Shown piece by piece: positions 1-6,755 of a stretch of DNA of 64,000 nucleotides. The notes under the pieces are model-generated. The model saw only the letters and a list, made by a program, of their open reading frames with translations, had not been told where the DNA came from and did no database searches. How positions within the stretch are numbered: position 1 is the stretch's first letter; each line of letters starts with the position of its first letter. This stretch comes from CAIQJJ01 sp964606085 (GTDB lineage Bacteria > Chloroflexota > Anaerolineae > Anaerolineales > UBA4823). The position numbers were made by a program, and so were the translations under genes. The stretch is taken from the NCBI GenBank assembly GCA_964606085.1, contig CAZSFD010000004.1, positions 1 through 64,000 of the forward strand, written 5' to 3'.

Positions 1-100
1 GCCGCCTGCGCCAGCGGTCAAAAACTGAAACCTAATGTGACATTGTCAAACTAATTTCTGTTTGGACTGGTGCAAAAGTTTTTTTGCATGGGAGCAAGTT

Positions 101-135
101 CATGTGGCTGTCACCTTGAAAGTGACAGCCACATG
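101..135. repeat. Perfect 14-bp stem hairpin
   Basis: Positions 101-114 (catgtggctgtcac) are the exact reverse complement of 122-135, with a 7-base loop. No T-run follows on either strand, so it may be a weak terminator of a gene beyond the left edge or an isolated palindromic repeat. I see no supportable gene in 1-282. Confidence 0.5.
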
Positions 136-219
136 CTTTATGGCGACAGAAAATAAATAAAATCGGTCGCTCCGGTCTCTCTTGGTATTTACAGTGAACA
201 AATGGTGGCAGCGAGGCCA

Positions 220-270
220 ACATTACCGCCCCAGCATGAGACACTCCCTGCCGGTGCGGTAATGTTTTTC
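220..270. terminator. Hairpin downstream of vapC
   Basis: Arms aacattaccgc (220-230) and gcggtaatgtt (257-267) are perfect complements. The T-run follows the right arm on the plus strand, so as an intrinsic terminator it would best stop plus-strand transcription. It also sits just past the vapC stop and may mark that transcript's end. Confidence 0.4.
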
Positions 271-282
271 GGGCAATTCCGT

Positions 283-705
283 TCACGCTTGCCAGGGATT
301 CAATACCTTAACCCCCGTCCCATCAAAATCTGCCGTATTGCGCGTTACCAACGTAAAATCCCCGCTCAGGGCCAGCGCTGCAATCAACGAATCTATTGCC
401 GGAAGCACACGCCCATTGCTTTCCAGCCGCGCCGTCAATTCACCCCAAATCAGCATTACGTCTGTATCAATTGCAAGAATGCGATACTCGAAACGTTGAA
501 GCAGATCATTTGCCAGCCAGCTTTGCAGTGTTTCTTTACGAGCCGAAGTGGGCAGTTTTTCTACACCCTTTTTAATTTCGCCAATCGTGATCGCGCTGAG
601 ATACAGGCGATTCTCGTCCACCGACTGAATCCAGGCGATCACACCTGGGTTAGGCTGCCTGGCGGCCAACTCCGAAATGACATTAGTGTCCAGCAAGTAA
701 TTCAT
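283..705 (-). CDS. vapC: PIN-domain ribonuclease toxin, VapC family
   Basis: A 140-residue single PIN domain. The expected acidic metal ligands are visible: D6 in the N-terminal LLDTN, E43, D105 in LPAID and D126 in the C-terminal TADFDG stretch. VapC toxins cut tRNA or rRNA with Mg2+/Mn2+ and are held inactive by the partner antitoxin. The start overlaps the stop of the upstream antitoxin gene by 4 bases, the usual translational coupling of vapBC. Length is typical of the family. The RNA target cannot be inferred from sequence. Confidence 0.9.
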   Translation of the reverse strand: MNYLLDTNVISELAARQPNPGVIAWIQSVDENRLYLSAITIGEIKKGVEKLPTSARKETLQSWLANDLLQRFEYRILAIDTDVMLIWGELTARLESNGRVLPAIDSLIAALALSGDFTLVTRNTADFDGTGVKVLNPWQA

Positions 706-956
706 AGCGACACATCCCGCGGCAGGCTGTCGTCGCGGCGCAAATCGAGGTCGAGTTCGACCAGGGGGGAAGTTTGAAAGAAAGTCACCAGGTCGGTTTG
801 CGGTTTTTGCAGGCGTTGATACTCGGTGTACGAAATGACCACGGCTGTCTGCACGCCCCGGCGCGTGATCACCTGTGGGCCGCGCCGCAGTGCATCATTG
901 ACCACTTCGCTGAATTTATTTTTGGCATCTTGCAAGGGCCAGATATTGTGTTCCAT
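702..956 (-). CDS. vapB: Phd/YefM-type antitoxin (VapB partner)
   Basis: An 84-residue protein opening EHNIWPLQDAKNKFSEVV, the characteristic Phd/YefM N-terminal DNA-binding fold, followed by VITRRGVQTAVVISYTEY and a variable C-terminal toxin-binding tail. I chose the ATG at 956 because an AGGAG lies 8 bases upstream of it. A GTG three codons earlier (965) directly abuts that Shine-Dalgarno and is unlikely. The protein neutralises the co-encoded PIN toxin and probably represses its own promoter through the direct repeat at 967-984. Confidence 0.88.
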   Translation of the reverse strand: MEHNIWPLQDAKNKFSEVVNDALRRGPQVITRRGVQTAVVISYTEYQRLQKPQTDLVTFFQTSPLVELDLDLRRDDSLPRDVSL

Positions 957-966
957 CGCTCGCACT

Positions 967-1022
967 CCTGTCTAGTCTGTCTAGCTCGTTTATAGTATAG
1001 CGGTGAAAATTGCAGGAGTCAA
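967..1022 (-). promoter_or_regulatory. vapBC promoter with direct-repeat operator
   Basis: On the minus strand a -35 TTGACT (1022-1017) and a -10 TATACT (999-994) are separated by exactly 17 bases. Immediately downstream, around the predicted start site, lies a tandem 9-bp direct repeat CTAGACAGA/CTAGACAGG (984-967). It sits between the promoter and the AGGAG of the antitoxin gene and is the natural candidate for antitoxin autoregulation. Promoter elements are seen directly; operator function is inferred. Confidence 0.7.
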
Positions 1023-1035
1023 CTTCTTCTTGCAA

Positions 1036-1067
1036 ACGAAAAGGCCCCTTTTACGGGGCCTTTTCGT
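1036..1067. terminator. Bidirectional terminator after rimM
   Basis: A stem of acgaaaaggcccc and its complement (1036-1048 and 1055-1067) with a short loop and A/T flanks. It overlaps the last codons and stop of rimM, so the end of that ORF forms part of the stem. It ends the ffh-rpsP-khpA-rimM transcript and insulates it from vapBC. Confidence 0.75.
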
Positions 1068-1644
1068 TGTCGGCGTCTTCCATTTCGTCGGGCAAGATGC
1101 CAGGGAGCAAGTGGACGCTGACCACACCAGCAGGCTCATCCACGCCCAGCAGCACGCCATCAATCAGCGGGATCAGGATTTCTCTCCCGATTTCCGGCTG
1201 GATCACGGCCACATCGTTGGCGCCGGTTTCGATGATCTCAGTCAGGAGGCCGAGCTGACGGCCATCTTCGGCGACCACCGGCTTGCCGATCAACTGATGG
1301 TGGTAGTATTCACCTTCGGGGAGCGGCGGGCGATCAGCGATAGAGACGTAGACGATCTGGTTGCGAAGCTCACCGACTGTTTCGGGGGTGTCATAGCCAT
1401 CGAAGGCCAGCAGCAACGAAGCGTCGGCCCGGCGGCGGGAGCGCACCCGTAAGGGATGGTGCGCCGCGCCGACGTACAACGTCACACCGCTGCGAATGCG
1501 TTCGGGAAAGTCGGTCAAAATCTCCATCACAATTTCGCCGCGCACGCCGTGCGGACGGCCCAATTTCCCCACTGACAGGAAACCAGTCGTGGGCTGTACA
1601 CCCGCGCCCGGTTCCTGTGAAGCCAACATACGTCGTGGGCTCAT
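1051..1644 (-). CDS. rimM: 16S rRNA processing / 30S maturation factor RimM
   Basis: 197 residues. After a variable 20-residue leader comes the RimM N-domain signature (LSVGKLGRPHGVRGEIVME), then a C-terminal PRC-barrel region containing GREILIPLIDG. RimM assists maturation of the 30S head and binds ribosomal protein S19. The ATG overlaps the stop of khpA (ATGA, 1641-1644), so the two are translationally coupled. The order rpsP-khpA-rimM is the common bacterial arrangement (often followed by trmD, absent here). The 3' end runs into the terminator stem. Confidence 0.92.
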   Translation of the reverse strand: MSPRRMLASQEPGAGVQPTTGFLSVGKLGRPHGVRGEIVMEILTDFPERIRSGVTLYVGAAHHPLRVRSRRRADASLLLAFDGYDTPETVGELRNQIVYVSIADRPPLPEGEYYHHQLIGKPVVAEDGRQLGLLTEIIETGANDVAVIQPEIGREILIPLIDGVLLGVDEPAGVVSVHLLPGILPDEMEDADNEKAP

Positions 1645-1877
1645 TCGGGGTCTTCCACGTCCAGCGTCACCTGGCGGCCATCGCGGGCCGCGGCCACGTT
1701 GACGAGCATACGCATGGCGTTGGCCACGCGTCCGCCGCGCCCGATCACGCGCCCCATGTCATCGGGGGCCACGTGCAGCTTGTAGCTGATAGCCGCGCCG
1801 CGACGGTGTTCGGTCACGCCTACCTGGGTGGGATCATCCACCAATGAGCAGGCCATGTATTCAATCAGGTCTTTCAT
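1641..1877 (-). CDS. khpA: KH-domain RNA-binding protein KhpA (YlqC family)
   Basis: A 78-residue single KH domain: MKDLIEYMACSLVDDP at the N-terminus and the GxxG loop region VIGRGGRVANAMR, as in KhpA/YlqC. The start at 1877 is preceded by GGAGAG 8 bases away; an in-frame upstream start would add ten residues with no family match. KhpA usually pairs with KhpB (Jag) and in Firmicutes affects cell elongation and division. It lies between rpsP and rimM as in many bacteria. Confidence 0.9.
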   Translation of the reverse strand: MKDLIEYMACSLVDDPTQVGVTEHRRGAAISYKLHVAPDDMGRVIGRGGRVANAMRMLVNVAAARDGRQVTLDVEDPE

Positions 1878-1890
1878 GGATTCTCTCCAG

Positions 1891-1976
1891 GATAGCATTC
1901 TCGCCATTCTGGAGAGAATGCTATCGGGGACGATGAGGGCGTGGGAGGCCGGTTTTCCGGCTTCTCACGCCCTCAT
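1891..1976. promoter_or_regulatory. Two stacked hairpins between rpsP and khpA
   Basis: Hairpin 1: 1933-1952 pairs with 1957-1976 around a TTTT loop, a 20-bp stem with two mismatches. Hairpin 2: 1891-1902 pairs perfectly with 1914-1925. Both lie in the untranslated spacer between rpsP and khpA, the second abutting the khpA Shine-Dalgarno. No T-run follows on the minus strand, so they look more like mRNA processing or translational-attenuation structures, or palindromic repeats, than intrinsic terminators. Confidence 0.55.
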
Positions 1977-1996
1977 GGTGTTGCGATATATGCGAC

Positions 1997-2332
1997 TTAG
2001 CGCGTGGTCTTGGGATTGACGGTTGGCTGCACCTGGGCGGCTTCGGTCAACAGCGTTTCGAGGGCTTCGCCCTTCTTGAAACGCTCATAGCGCCCGGTGA
2101 GGCCGATGCTCTTGAAAATTTGAGCCACCGAATCGCTGGGCTGTGCGCCTTTGCTCATCCAATCGTAAATGCGTTCTTCTTTGACGACAATGGTGGATGG
2201 CTGGGTGCGGGGGTTGTATTGGCCCAAAATTTCGAGGAAGCGGCCATCGCGCGGCGCTTCGCGGTCAGCGGCCACGATGCGGTAGCTCGGTTGGTGAGTG
2301 GAACCGATGCGGCGTAAACGAATACGAACCAT
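1997..2332 (-). CDS. rpsP: 30S ribosomal protein S16
   Basis: 111 residues with the S16 signature from the first residue: MVRIRLRRIGSTHQPSYRIV, then ADREAPRDGRFLEILGQYNP. S16 binds 16S rRNA early in 30S assembly. The C-terminal ~25 residues are a poorly conserved basic tail. It lies downstream of ffh and upstream of khpA and rimM on the same strand, a classic operon order. Confidence 0.96.
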   Translation of the reverse strand: MVRIRLRRIGSTHQPSYRIVAADREAPRDGRFLEILGQYNPRTQPSTIVVKEERIYDWMSKGAQPSDSVAQIFKSIGLTGRYERFKKGEALETLLTEAAQVQPTVNPKTTR

Positions 2333-2448
2333 GTGAGAAACTCCTTACACAACTAGGGTAAATTTGATGGGGTGGGTCGTTGCGGTGGCTGGCAGCGGAG
2401 GAGCGGGAAGGGGCGCTGGACTGCTGGCCGGGGCGCTAGACACCAAAC

Positions 2449-2468
2449 GGGCAAAATAAATTTTGCCC
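2449..2468. repeat. Short AT-rich hairpin at the ffh 3' end
   Basis: gggcaaaat and attttgccc form a 9-bp stem directly at the ffh stop codon. It may be a weak terminator or attenuator between ffh and rpsP. The rest of the 2333-2467 spacer is G-rich with no recognisable gene. Confidence 0.45.
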
Positions 2469-3793
2469 TACAAGCCAAACATGCGGGAAAGACCTTTCCC
2501 GCCGTTTTTTTTGATCGTTTTCATCACCTTTTGAATCTGGCGGAACTGCTTCATCAGGCGGTTGACATCCTGCACCTGCGTACCAGAACCGCTGGCAATG
2601 CGGCGGCGGCGGCTGGCGTTGAGGATGTCGGGATTGTGGCGTTCTTTGGGCGTCATCGAACTGATGATCGCTTCAGTCATTTTAAGCTGCTTTTCGGCAT
2701 CTTGCGGCGAAACCATCTTGGCCATTTGGCCCAGTTCCCCGGGCATCATTTCGAGCAATTGGGCAATCGGGCCCATCTTGCGCACCTGGCGCAGTTGGTC
2801 TACGAAATCTTGCAGGGTGAACTCACCCGACATGAGCTTCTTGGCCTGCTTTTCGGCTTCTTGCTGATCGAGGTTGGCTTCGGCACGCTCGATCAGGCCG
2901 ATCAGGTCACCCATGCCCAAAATGCGGGAGGCCAGGCGGCCAGGGTCGTAGGCTTCGAGGGCATCCAGCGCCTCGCCGGTGCCGAGGTATTTGATCGGCA
3001 CACCCGTCACCGAGCGGATTGAGATGGCCGCGCCGCCGCGTGAGTCGCCATCCATCTTGGTCAGGATCAACCCCGTGATTGAGACGGTATCGCGGAAGCC
3101 TTTGGCGATGTTGACCGCTTCCTGGCCGATCATCGAATCGACCACGAGCAGGATTTCGGCAGGTTGGACGCGGCCGGTGATGGCACGCAGTTCGTTCATC
3201 AGGGCGTCATCGAGCTGTGAACGCCCGGCGGTATCGAGGATGAGAACCGTGTAGCCGCCTTTTTGCGCTGTGTCGAAAGCACGCTGGGCCATTTCGGGCG
3301 GTGTCAGGCCCTGTTCGTAGGCGACAGGAATGTCGAGCTTTTGGCCGAGGGTTTGCAGTTGCTTGACGGCGGCAGGGCGGTAGGGGTCGCAGGCCACCAG
3401 CATCACGCGTTCACCCTGCGAGCGCAGCACACGTCCGAGCTTTCCGGCGTGGGTGGTCTTGCCTGCGCCTTGCAGACCGACGAGCATGATCACGCGCGGG
3501 CGCGGCCCGGTCAGGTTGAGGCGGTCAGGCTGGCCGAGGGTGGTGATCAGTTCCTCGTTGACAATTTTGATGACCTGTTGGCCGGGGTTGAGCGCCTTCG
3601 ATACTTCGGCCCCAATCGAGCGTTGGCGCACGCGGGCGACGAACTCTTTGACCACACCATAGTTCACGTCGGCTTCGAGCAGCGCCAGGCGCACCTCGCG
3701 CATCGCCACGTCCACGTCGGCTTCGGAGAGTTTGCCGCGGCGGCTTAGTTCTTTAAAGACATTATTCAGGCGTTCGGTCAGGTTCTCAAACAC
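2468..3793 (-). CDS. ffh: Signal recognition particle GTPase Ffh
   Basis: 441 residues, full length. N-domain helical bundle (~1-90); G-domain with P-loop GLQGAGKTTHAGKL (~105-120), DTAGR (~190) and TKMDGDSRGGA (~250); methionine-rich M-domain (~300-441) with the RNA-binding SRRRRIASGSG segment. It binds signal peptides on ribosomes with SRP RNA and docks to FtsY. The start is GTG at 3793, only 8 bases from a TAAAAT -10, so the mRNA may be leaderless. First gene of the ffh-rpsP-khpA-rimM unit. Confidence 0.97.
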   Translation of the reverse strand: MFENLTERLNNVFKELSRRGKLSEADVDVAMREVRLALLEADVNYGVVKEFVARVRQRSIGAEVSKALNPGQQVIKIVNEELITTLGQPDRLNLTGPRPRVIMLVGLQGAGKTTHAGKLGRVLRSQGERVMLVACDPYRPAAVKQLQTLGQKLDIPVAYEQGLTPPEMAQRAFDTAQKGGYTVLILDTAGRSQLDDALMNELRAITGRVQPAEILLVVDSMIGQEAVNIAKGFRDTVSITGLILTKMDGDSRGGAAISIRSVTGVPIKYLGTGEALDALEAYDPGRLASRILGMGDLIGLIERAEANLDQQEAEKQAKKLMSGEFTLQDFVDQLRQVRKMGPIAQLLEMMPGELGQMAKMVSPQDAEKQLKMTEAIISSMTPKERHNPDILNASRRRRIASGSGTQVQDVNRLMKQFRQIQKVMKTIKKNGGKGLSRMFGL

Positions 3794-3801
3794 AGCCCTG
3801 C

Positions 3802-3852
3802 ATTTTAGCGTGTAAGGGGGGAATTGACAAGGTTGGGTTTTGCTCGTAAGAT
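3802..3852. promoter_or_regulatory. Overlapping divergent promoters of ffh and degV
   Basis: Plus strand: TTGACA (3824-3829), 17-base spacer, TAAGAT (3847-3852), driving degV. Minus strand: TTGTCA (3830-3825), 17-base spacer, TAAAAT (3807-3802), driving ffh. The two -35 hexamers share five base pairs of one palindromic TTGACAA, so polymerase probably cannot occupy both at once. All elements are seen in sequence; mutual exclusion is inference. Confidence 0.7.
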
Positions 3853-3913
3853 GGGGCGGTTATCAGGGTTCATTCATCCAAAGTCTTTTTTTCACCACCT
3901 AAAGGAGGTTTTC

Positions 3914-4762
3914 ATGTCCAAAGTCGCTGTTGTGACCGATAGCACGGCTTATCTTCCCGCCAGTTTGGTAGCACAATATGGCATCACCGTTGCGCCGCTG
4001 CTGGTGAATTGGGATGGCCAGTCGTACCGAGATGGGGTAGATATGCAACCGGTCGAATTTTACGAGCGCTTGAAGAAATCCAAGTCTATCCCTACCAGCT
4101 CGCAGGTTCCGGTAGCCACGTTCGAGCAGGTTTTCAAGCAACTGCTCGATTTGGGCCAGGAAATTTTAACGGTGACGATCTCGTCGAAATTTTCGGGAAC
4201 GCTCGACTCGGCCATCCAGGCCAAAGCAGCCATGGGGGCAGATGCGCCCATCGAACTGGTGGATTCGCTCTCTGCCGCCGGGCAGGAGGGCCTGGTGGCG
4301 CTGGCCGCGGCGCGGGCGGCCAACGAAGGCGCTTCGCTGGCGGAGTGCAAGGCGATTGCCGAGCGCGTTCAGGCCAACAGCGGGCTATTCCTAACCGTGG
4401 AGACGCTCGAATTTTTGCACCGCGGCGGGCGTATCGGCGGCGGGTCGCGCTTCCTGGGTACGGCCCTGAATATCAAGCCGATTTTGGAAATCGTGGATGG
4501 CAAGATTGAAGCATCCGAACGCGTGCGCACGCGCAATAAGGCCGTGGCGCGGGTTGTCGAGCTTGTCGAGACGCGCATCGCCGGGCGCAAGCCTGTGCGC
4601 CTGTTCGCCGTCCACGCCAATGCCGAAGCCGAAGGGCGCGCCATGCTCGAGCAGGCGGCCCAGAAACTCAACGCCGTCGAAACCATCTTATCCGATGTCA
4701 GCCCGGTGATCGGCGTCCACGTCGGCCCAGGGACGCTGGGATTGGGCTACGCGGTGGGATAG
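3914..4762 (+). CDS. DegV family fatty-acid-binding protein
   Basis: 282 residues. The N-terminus KVAVVTDSTAYLPASL and the motif SSKFSGTLDSAIQAK are DegV hallmarks, as is LEFLHRGGRIGG. DegV/FakB proteins bind a fatty acid and present it to the kinase FakA for acyl-phosphate formation; no FakA homologue is visible here, so the partner must be elsewhere. The start at 3914 follows a strong AAAGGAGG (3901-3908). A longer in-frame extension upstream overlaps the -35 region and is rejected. Transcribed from the TTGACA/TAAGAT promoter. Confidence 0.92.
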   Translation: MSKVAVVTDSTAYLPASLVAQYGITVAPLLVNWDGQSYRDGVDMQPVEFYERLKKSKSIPTSSQVPVATFEQVFKQLLDLGQEILTVTISSKFSGTLDSAIQAKAAMGADAPIELVDSLSAAGQEGLVALAAARAANEGASLAECKAIAERVQANSGLFLTVETLEFLHRGGRIGGGSRFLGTALNIKPILEIVDGKIEASERVRTRNKAVARVVELVETRIAGRKPVRLFAVHANAEAEGRAMLEQAAQKLNAVETILSDVSPVIGVHVGPGTLGLGYAVG

Positions 4763-4763
4763 G

Positions 4764-4829
4764 AATCGGCGAGTCAGCGAGTCAACGAATCGGCGAGTCA
4801 GCGAATGTTGACTCGCTGATTCGCTGATT
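4764..4829. repeat. Imperfect inverted and direct repeat after degV
   Basis: The unit cgaatcggcgagtcagcga occurs twice in direct orientation and is followed by its near reverse complement. 4764-4786 can pair with 4807-4829 with a few mismatches. It may act as a terminator-like structure for degV. It looks like a tandemly duplicated palindromic repeat. Confidence 0.6.
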
Positions 4830-4884
4830 CGGCGAGTCGTTCTCGTTGTAAAATAGGGGGAATTTTGCCCAGTTTGGAGACCTT

Positions 4885-6201
4885 ATGCGCAATTATCCTG
4901 CCATCGGGGTGCAGGTTCCCGATGTGTTGCTGCCACTGCCAGGCGTTGACCTGAGGCGGTGGGCGGTGATCGCCTGCGATCAATATACTTCACAGCCTGA
5001 ATATTGGGAGCAGGTGGAATGCCTCGTCGGCGACGAGCCTTCCACGCTGCATCTGATCCTGCCCGAAAGCTACCTTGATGGCCCCGATATGGATGGCCGC
5101 ACGCTGCAAATCCACGCCCGCATGTGGCAGTACCTTTCGAGCAACCTGTTTGAGCCAATCGAGGGGCTGATCTATGTAGAGCGGTTGGTGGATGGCAAGC
5201 TGCGCCGCGGGCTGATGCTGGCGCTCGACCTGGAAGCGTACGATTACACCGCCGGGTCGCGCACGCTGATCCGCGCCACCGAGGGAACGATCATCGAACG
5301 CATCCACCCCCGCCTGCGCATCCGCGATGGGGCCATGCTCGAACTGCCGCATATTTTGGTACTGATTGACGACCCCGCTCGCAGTGTGATCGAGCCGATC
5401 AGCCAGCGTAAGGGCAGCCTGCGCAAGCTGTACGATTTCGACCTGATGATGGGCGGCGGGCATCTCACCGGCTATTGGGTGGATGACCCCAACCTGGAAC
5501 TGGCTGCCATCGGCGCGCTGGAAAAGCTGGCCGACCCGCAAAGCTTTACCGGCAAATATGGCCTGCCGCCCGATACGCCCGTGCTGCTGTTTGCCATGGG
5601 CGATGGCAACCACTCGCTGGCGACGGCTAAGACGATCTGGGAAAAGATCAAGCGCAAGGTTGGGCCAGAACACCCCGCTCGCTATGCCCTGGTGGAGATC
5701 GAAAATATCCACGATGAAGCGCTGCAATTTGAGCCTATCCATCGCGTGGCCTTCAACTTGCGCCAGGATTTGGTTCCGGCGCTGCAATCCTTCTACAAAG
5801 CGGGGTATACTTATTCTCCCTGTCCCACATGCGAAGCGATGATCGCCCTGGTGGATGCTAACCCATCGCCGCGCCAGGCCTTTGGCCTGATCACCCCCGA
5901 AGGCTGGGGCGTGGTCGAACTGGCCGACCCGCCCGCAACACTGGTAGTGGGCAGCCTGCAAGCCTTCCTGGATTCGTTCATGCACGCCCGCAGCGCCGAA
6001 AAGCTCGATTACGTCCACGGCAGCGAGGTGGTGTGCGAACTTGGGCGCAAACCCGGCAACGCCGGCTTCTACCTGCCCGCCATCCCCAAAGGCGACCTGT
6101 TCAAGACCGTGATCCTCGATGGCGCACTCCCGCGTAAAGCCTTCTCGATGGGTGAAGCGCACGAGAAGCGGTTTTATATGGAATGCAGAGGGATTGGGTG
6201 A
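4885..6201 (+). CDS. DUF1015 family protein
   Basis: 438 residues matching the DUF1015 family: the N-terminal block RRWAVIACDQYTSQPEYW and the central motif GDGNHSLATAK, equivalent to the family's DG(H/N)HR...TA motif. The biochemical function is unknown; the central motif loosely resembles the nucleotide-contacting loop of the ParB/sulfiredoxin-like fold, which is only suggestive. ATG at 4885 is preceded by GGAG six bases upstream, and a TAAAAT at 4849-4854 may be its -10. The members of this family in Anaerolineae and Firmicutes are similar in length. Confidence 0.85.
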   Translation: MRNYPAIGVQVPDVLLPLPGVDLRRWAVIACDQYTSQPEYWEQVECLVGDEPSTLHLILPESYLDGPDMDGRTLQIHARMWQYLSSNLFEPIEGLIYVERLVDGKLRRGLMLALDLEAYDYTAGSRTLIRATEGTIIERIHPRLRIRDGAMLELPHILVLIDDPARSVIEPISQRKGSLRKLYDFDLMMGGGHLTGYWVDDPNLELAAIGALEKLADPQSFTGKYGLPPDTPVLLFAMGDGNHSLATAKTIWEKIKRKVGPEHPARYALVEIENIHDEALQFEPIHRVAFNLRQDLVPALQSFYKAGYTYSPCPTCEAMIALVDANPSPRQAFGLITPEGWGVVELADPPATLVVGSLQAFLDSFMHARSAEKLDYVHGSEVVCELGRKPGNAGFYLPAIPKGDLFKTVILDGALPRKAFSMGEAHEKRFYMECRGIG

Positions 6202-6252
6202 AATAATGCGTGATGGGTAATTCAAATCTCGAATAACCAATCTTCTTGATTT

Positions 6253-6684
6253 ATGGATATTTTCTTCCAAGACCCCACCCAAATTCCCTTGCCGCCCGAC
6301 GAAGTGCGCGTGACCGAGTTGCGCGCCGAGATATACCCCGACGGGCGGCGGGTAAAAGTGACGTTAGCGCTCACGCCCTTTCAGAAGCGGCCCAACCTGA
6401 GCCTGGAAATCCGCGACGCCCGCGACCAGGTGCTGGCCGAAACCGAAATCATCGAGACGATGACGCCCCAACTCGATTTGACGCTGCACTTGCGCTTCCC
6501 GCCCGTTTCGACTGCGCTCAACGAGCCTGTTGAGGCTGCCTCTGGCGAGCATATTGAGCGTAGTCGAAATATGCCATTGACCCTGTCGGCCACCCTGTTC
6601 TACACCCCGCCCATCCAGCCCGATGCCGTGGCCCTGCCCGAACGCACGGTGGTAGATGTGTCTTCGTGTGTAATTCTTGGGTAG
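6253..6684 (+). CDS. Conserved hypothetical protein with an in-frame palindromic repeat
   Basis: 143 residues, no recognised domain. The first ~80 residues are a charged beta-rich segment (DEVRVTELRAEIYPDGRRVKV) and the end is TVVDVSSCVILG. No signal peptide or membrane segment. Residues ~86-106 are encoded by an inserted palindromic repeat (6506-6569), so the ancestral protein was about 20 residues shorter. There is no clear Shine-Dalgarno before the ATG. It lies between a DUF1015 gene and an ABC exporter gene, probably co-transcribed with them. Confidence 0.65.
   Translation: MDIFFQDPTQIPLPPDEVRVTELRAEIYPDGRRVKVTLALTPFQKRPNLSLEIRDARDQVLAETEIIETMTPQLDLTLHLRFPPVSTALNEPVEAASGEHIERSRNMPLTLSATLFYTPPIQPDAVALPERTVVDVSSCVILG
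6506..6569. repeat. Palindromic repeat inside a coding sequence
   Basis: tttcgactgcgctcaa (6506-6521) and ttgagcgtagtcgaaa (6554-6569) are complementary at 15 of 16 positions around a 32-base loop. The whole element keeps the reading frame of the host gene. A related half-element, ggttgagcttgtcgaaacc, occurs at 22269-22287 between mreD and mrdA. Confidence 0.75.
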
Positions 6685-6755
6685 AGGATAGAGGGTAGGA
6701 AAATCTTCTCTGCCCCCTGCCTGCTGCCCCCTGCTTACTCTCCCCCCCTCCGCCC

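Noticed and set aside
32..286. Open frame of 84 codons on the minus strand downstream of vapC
   Set aside because: It runs through two hairpins, has no recognisable domain or ribosome-binding site, and its composition is not gene-like.
4555..4585. Sequence gttgtcgagcttgtcgagac in degV as another copy of the TTGAG/GTCGAAA repeat
   Set aside because: The residues it encodes (VVELVETR) fall in a normal DegV helix, there is no second arm, and the similarity is probably chance.
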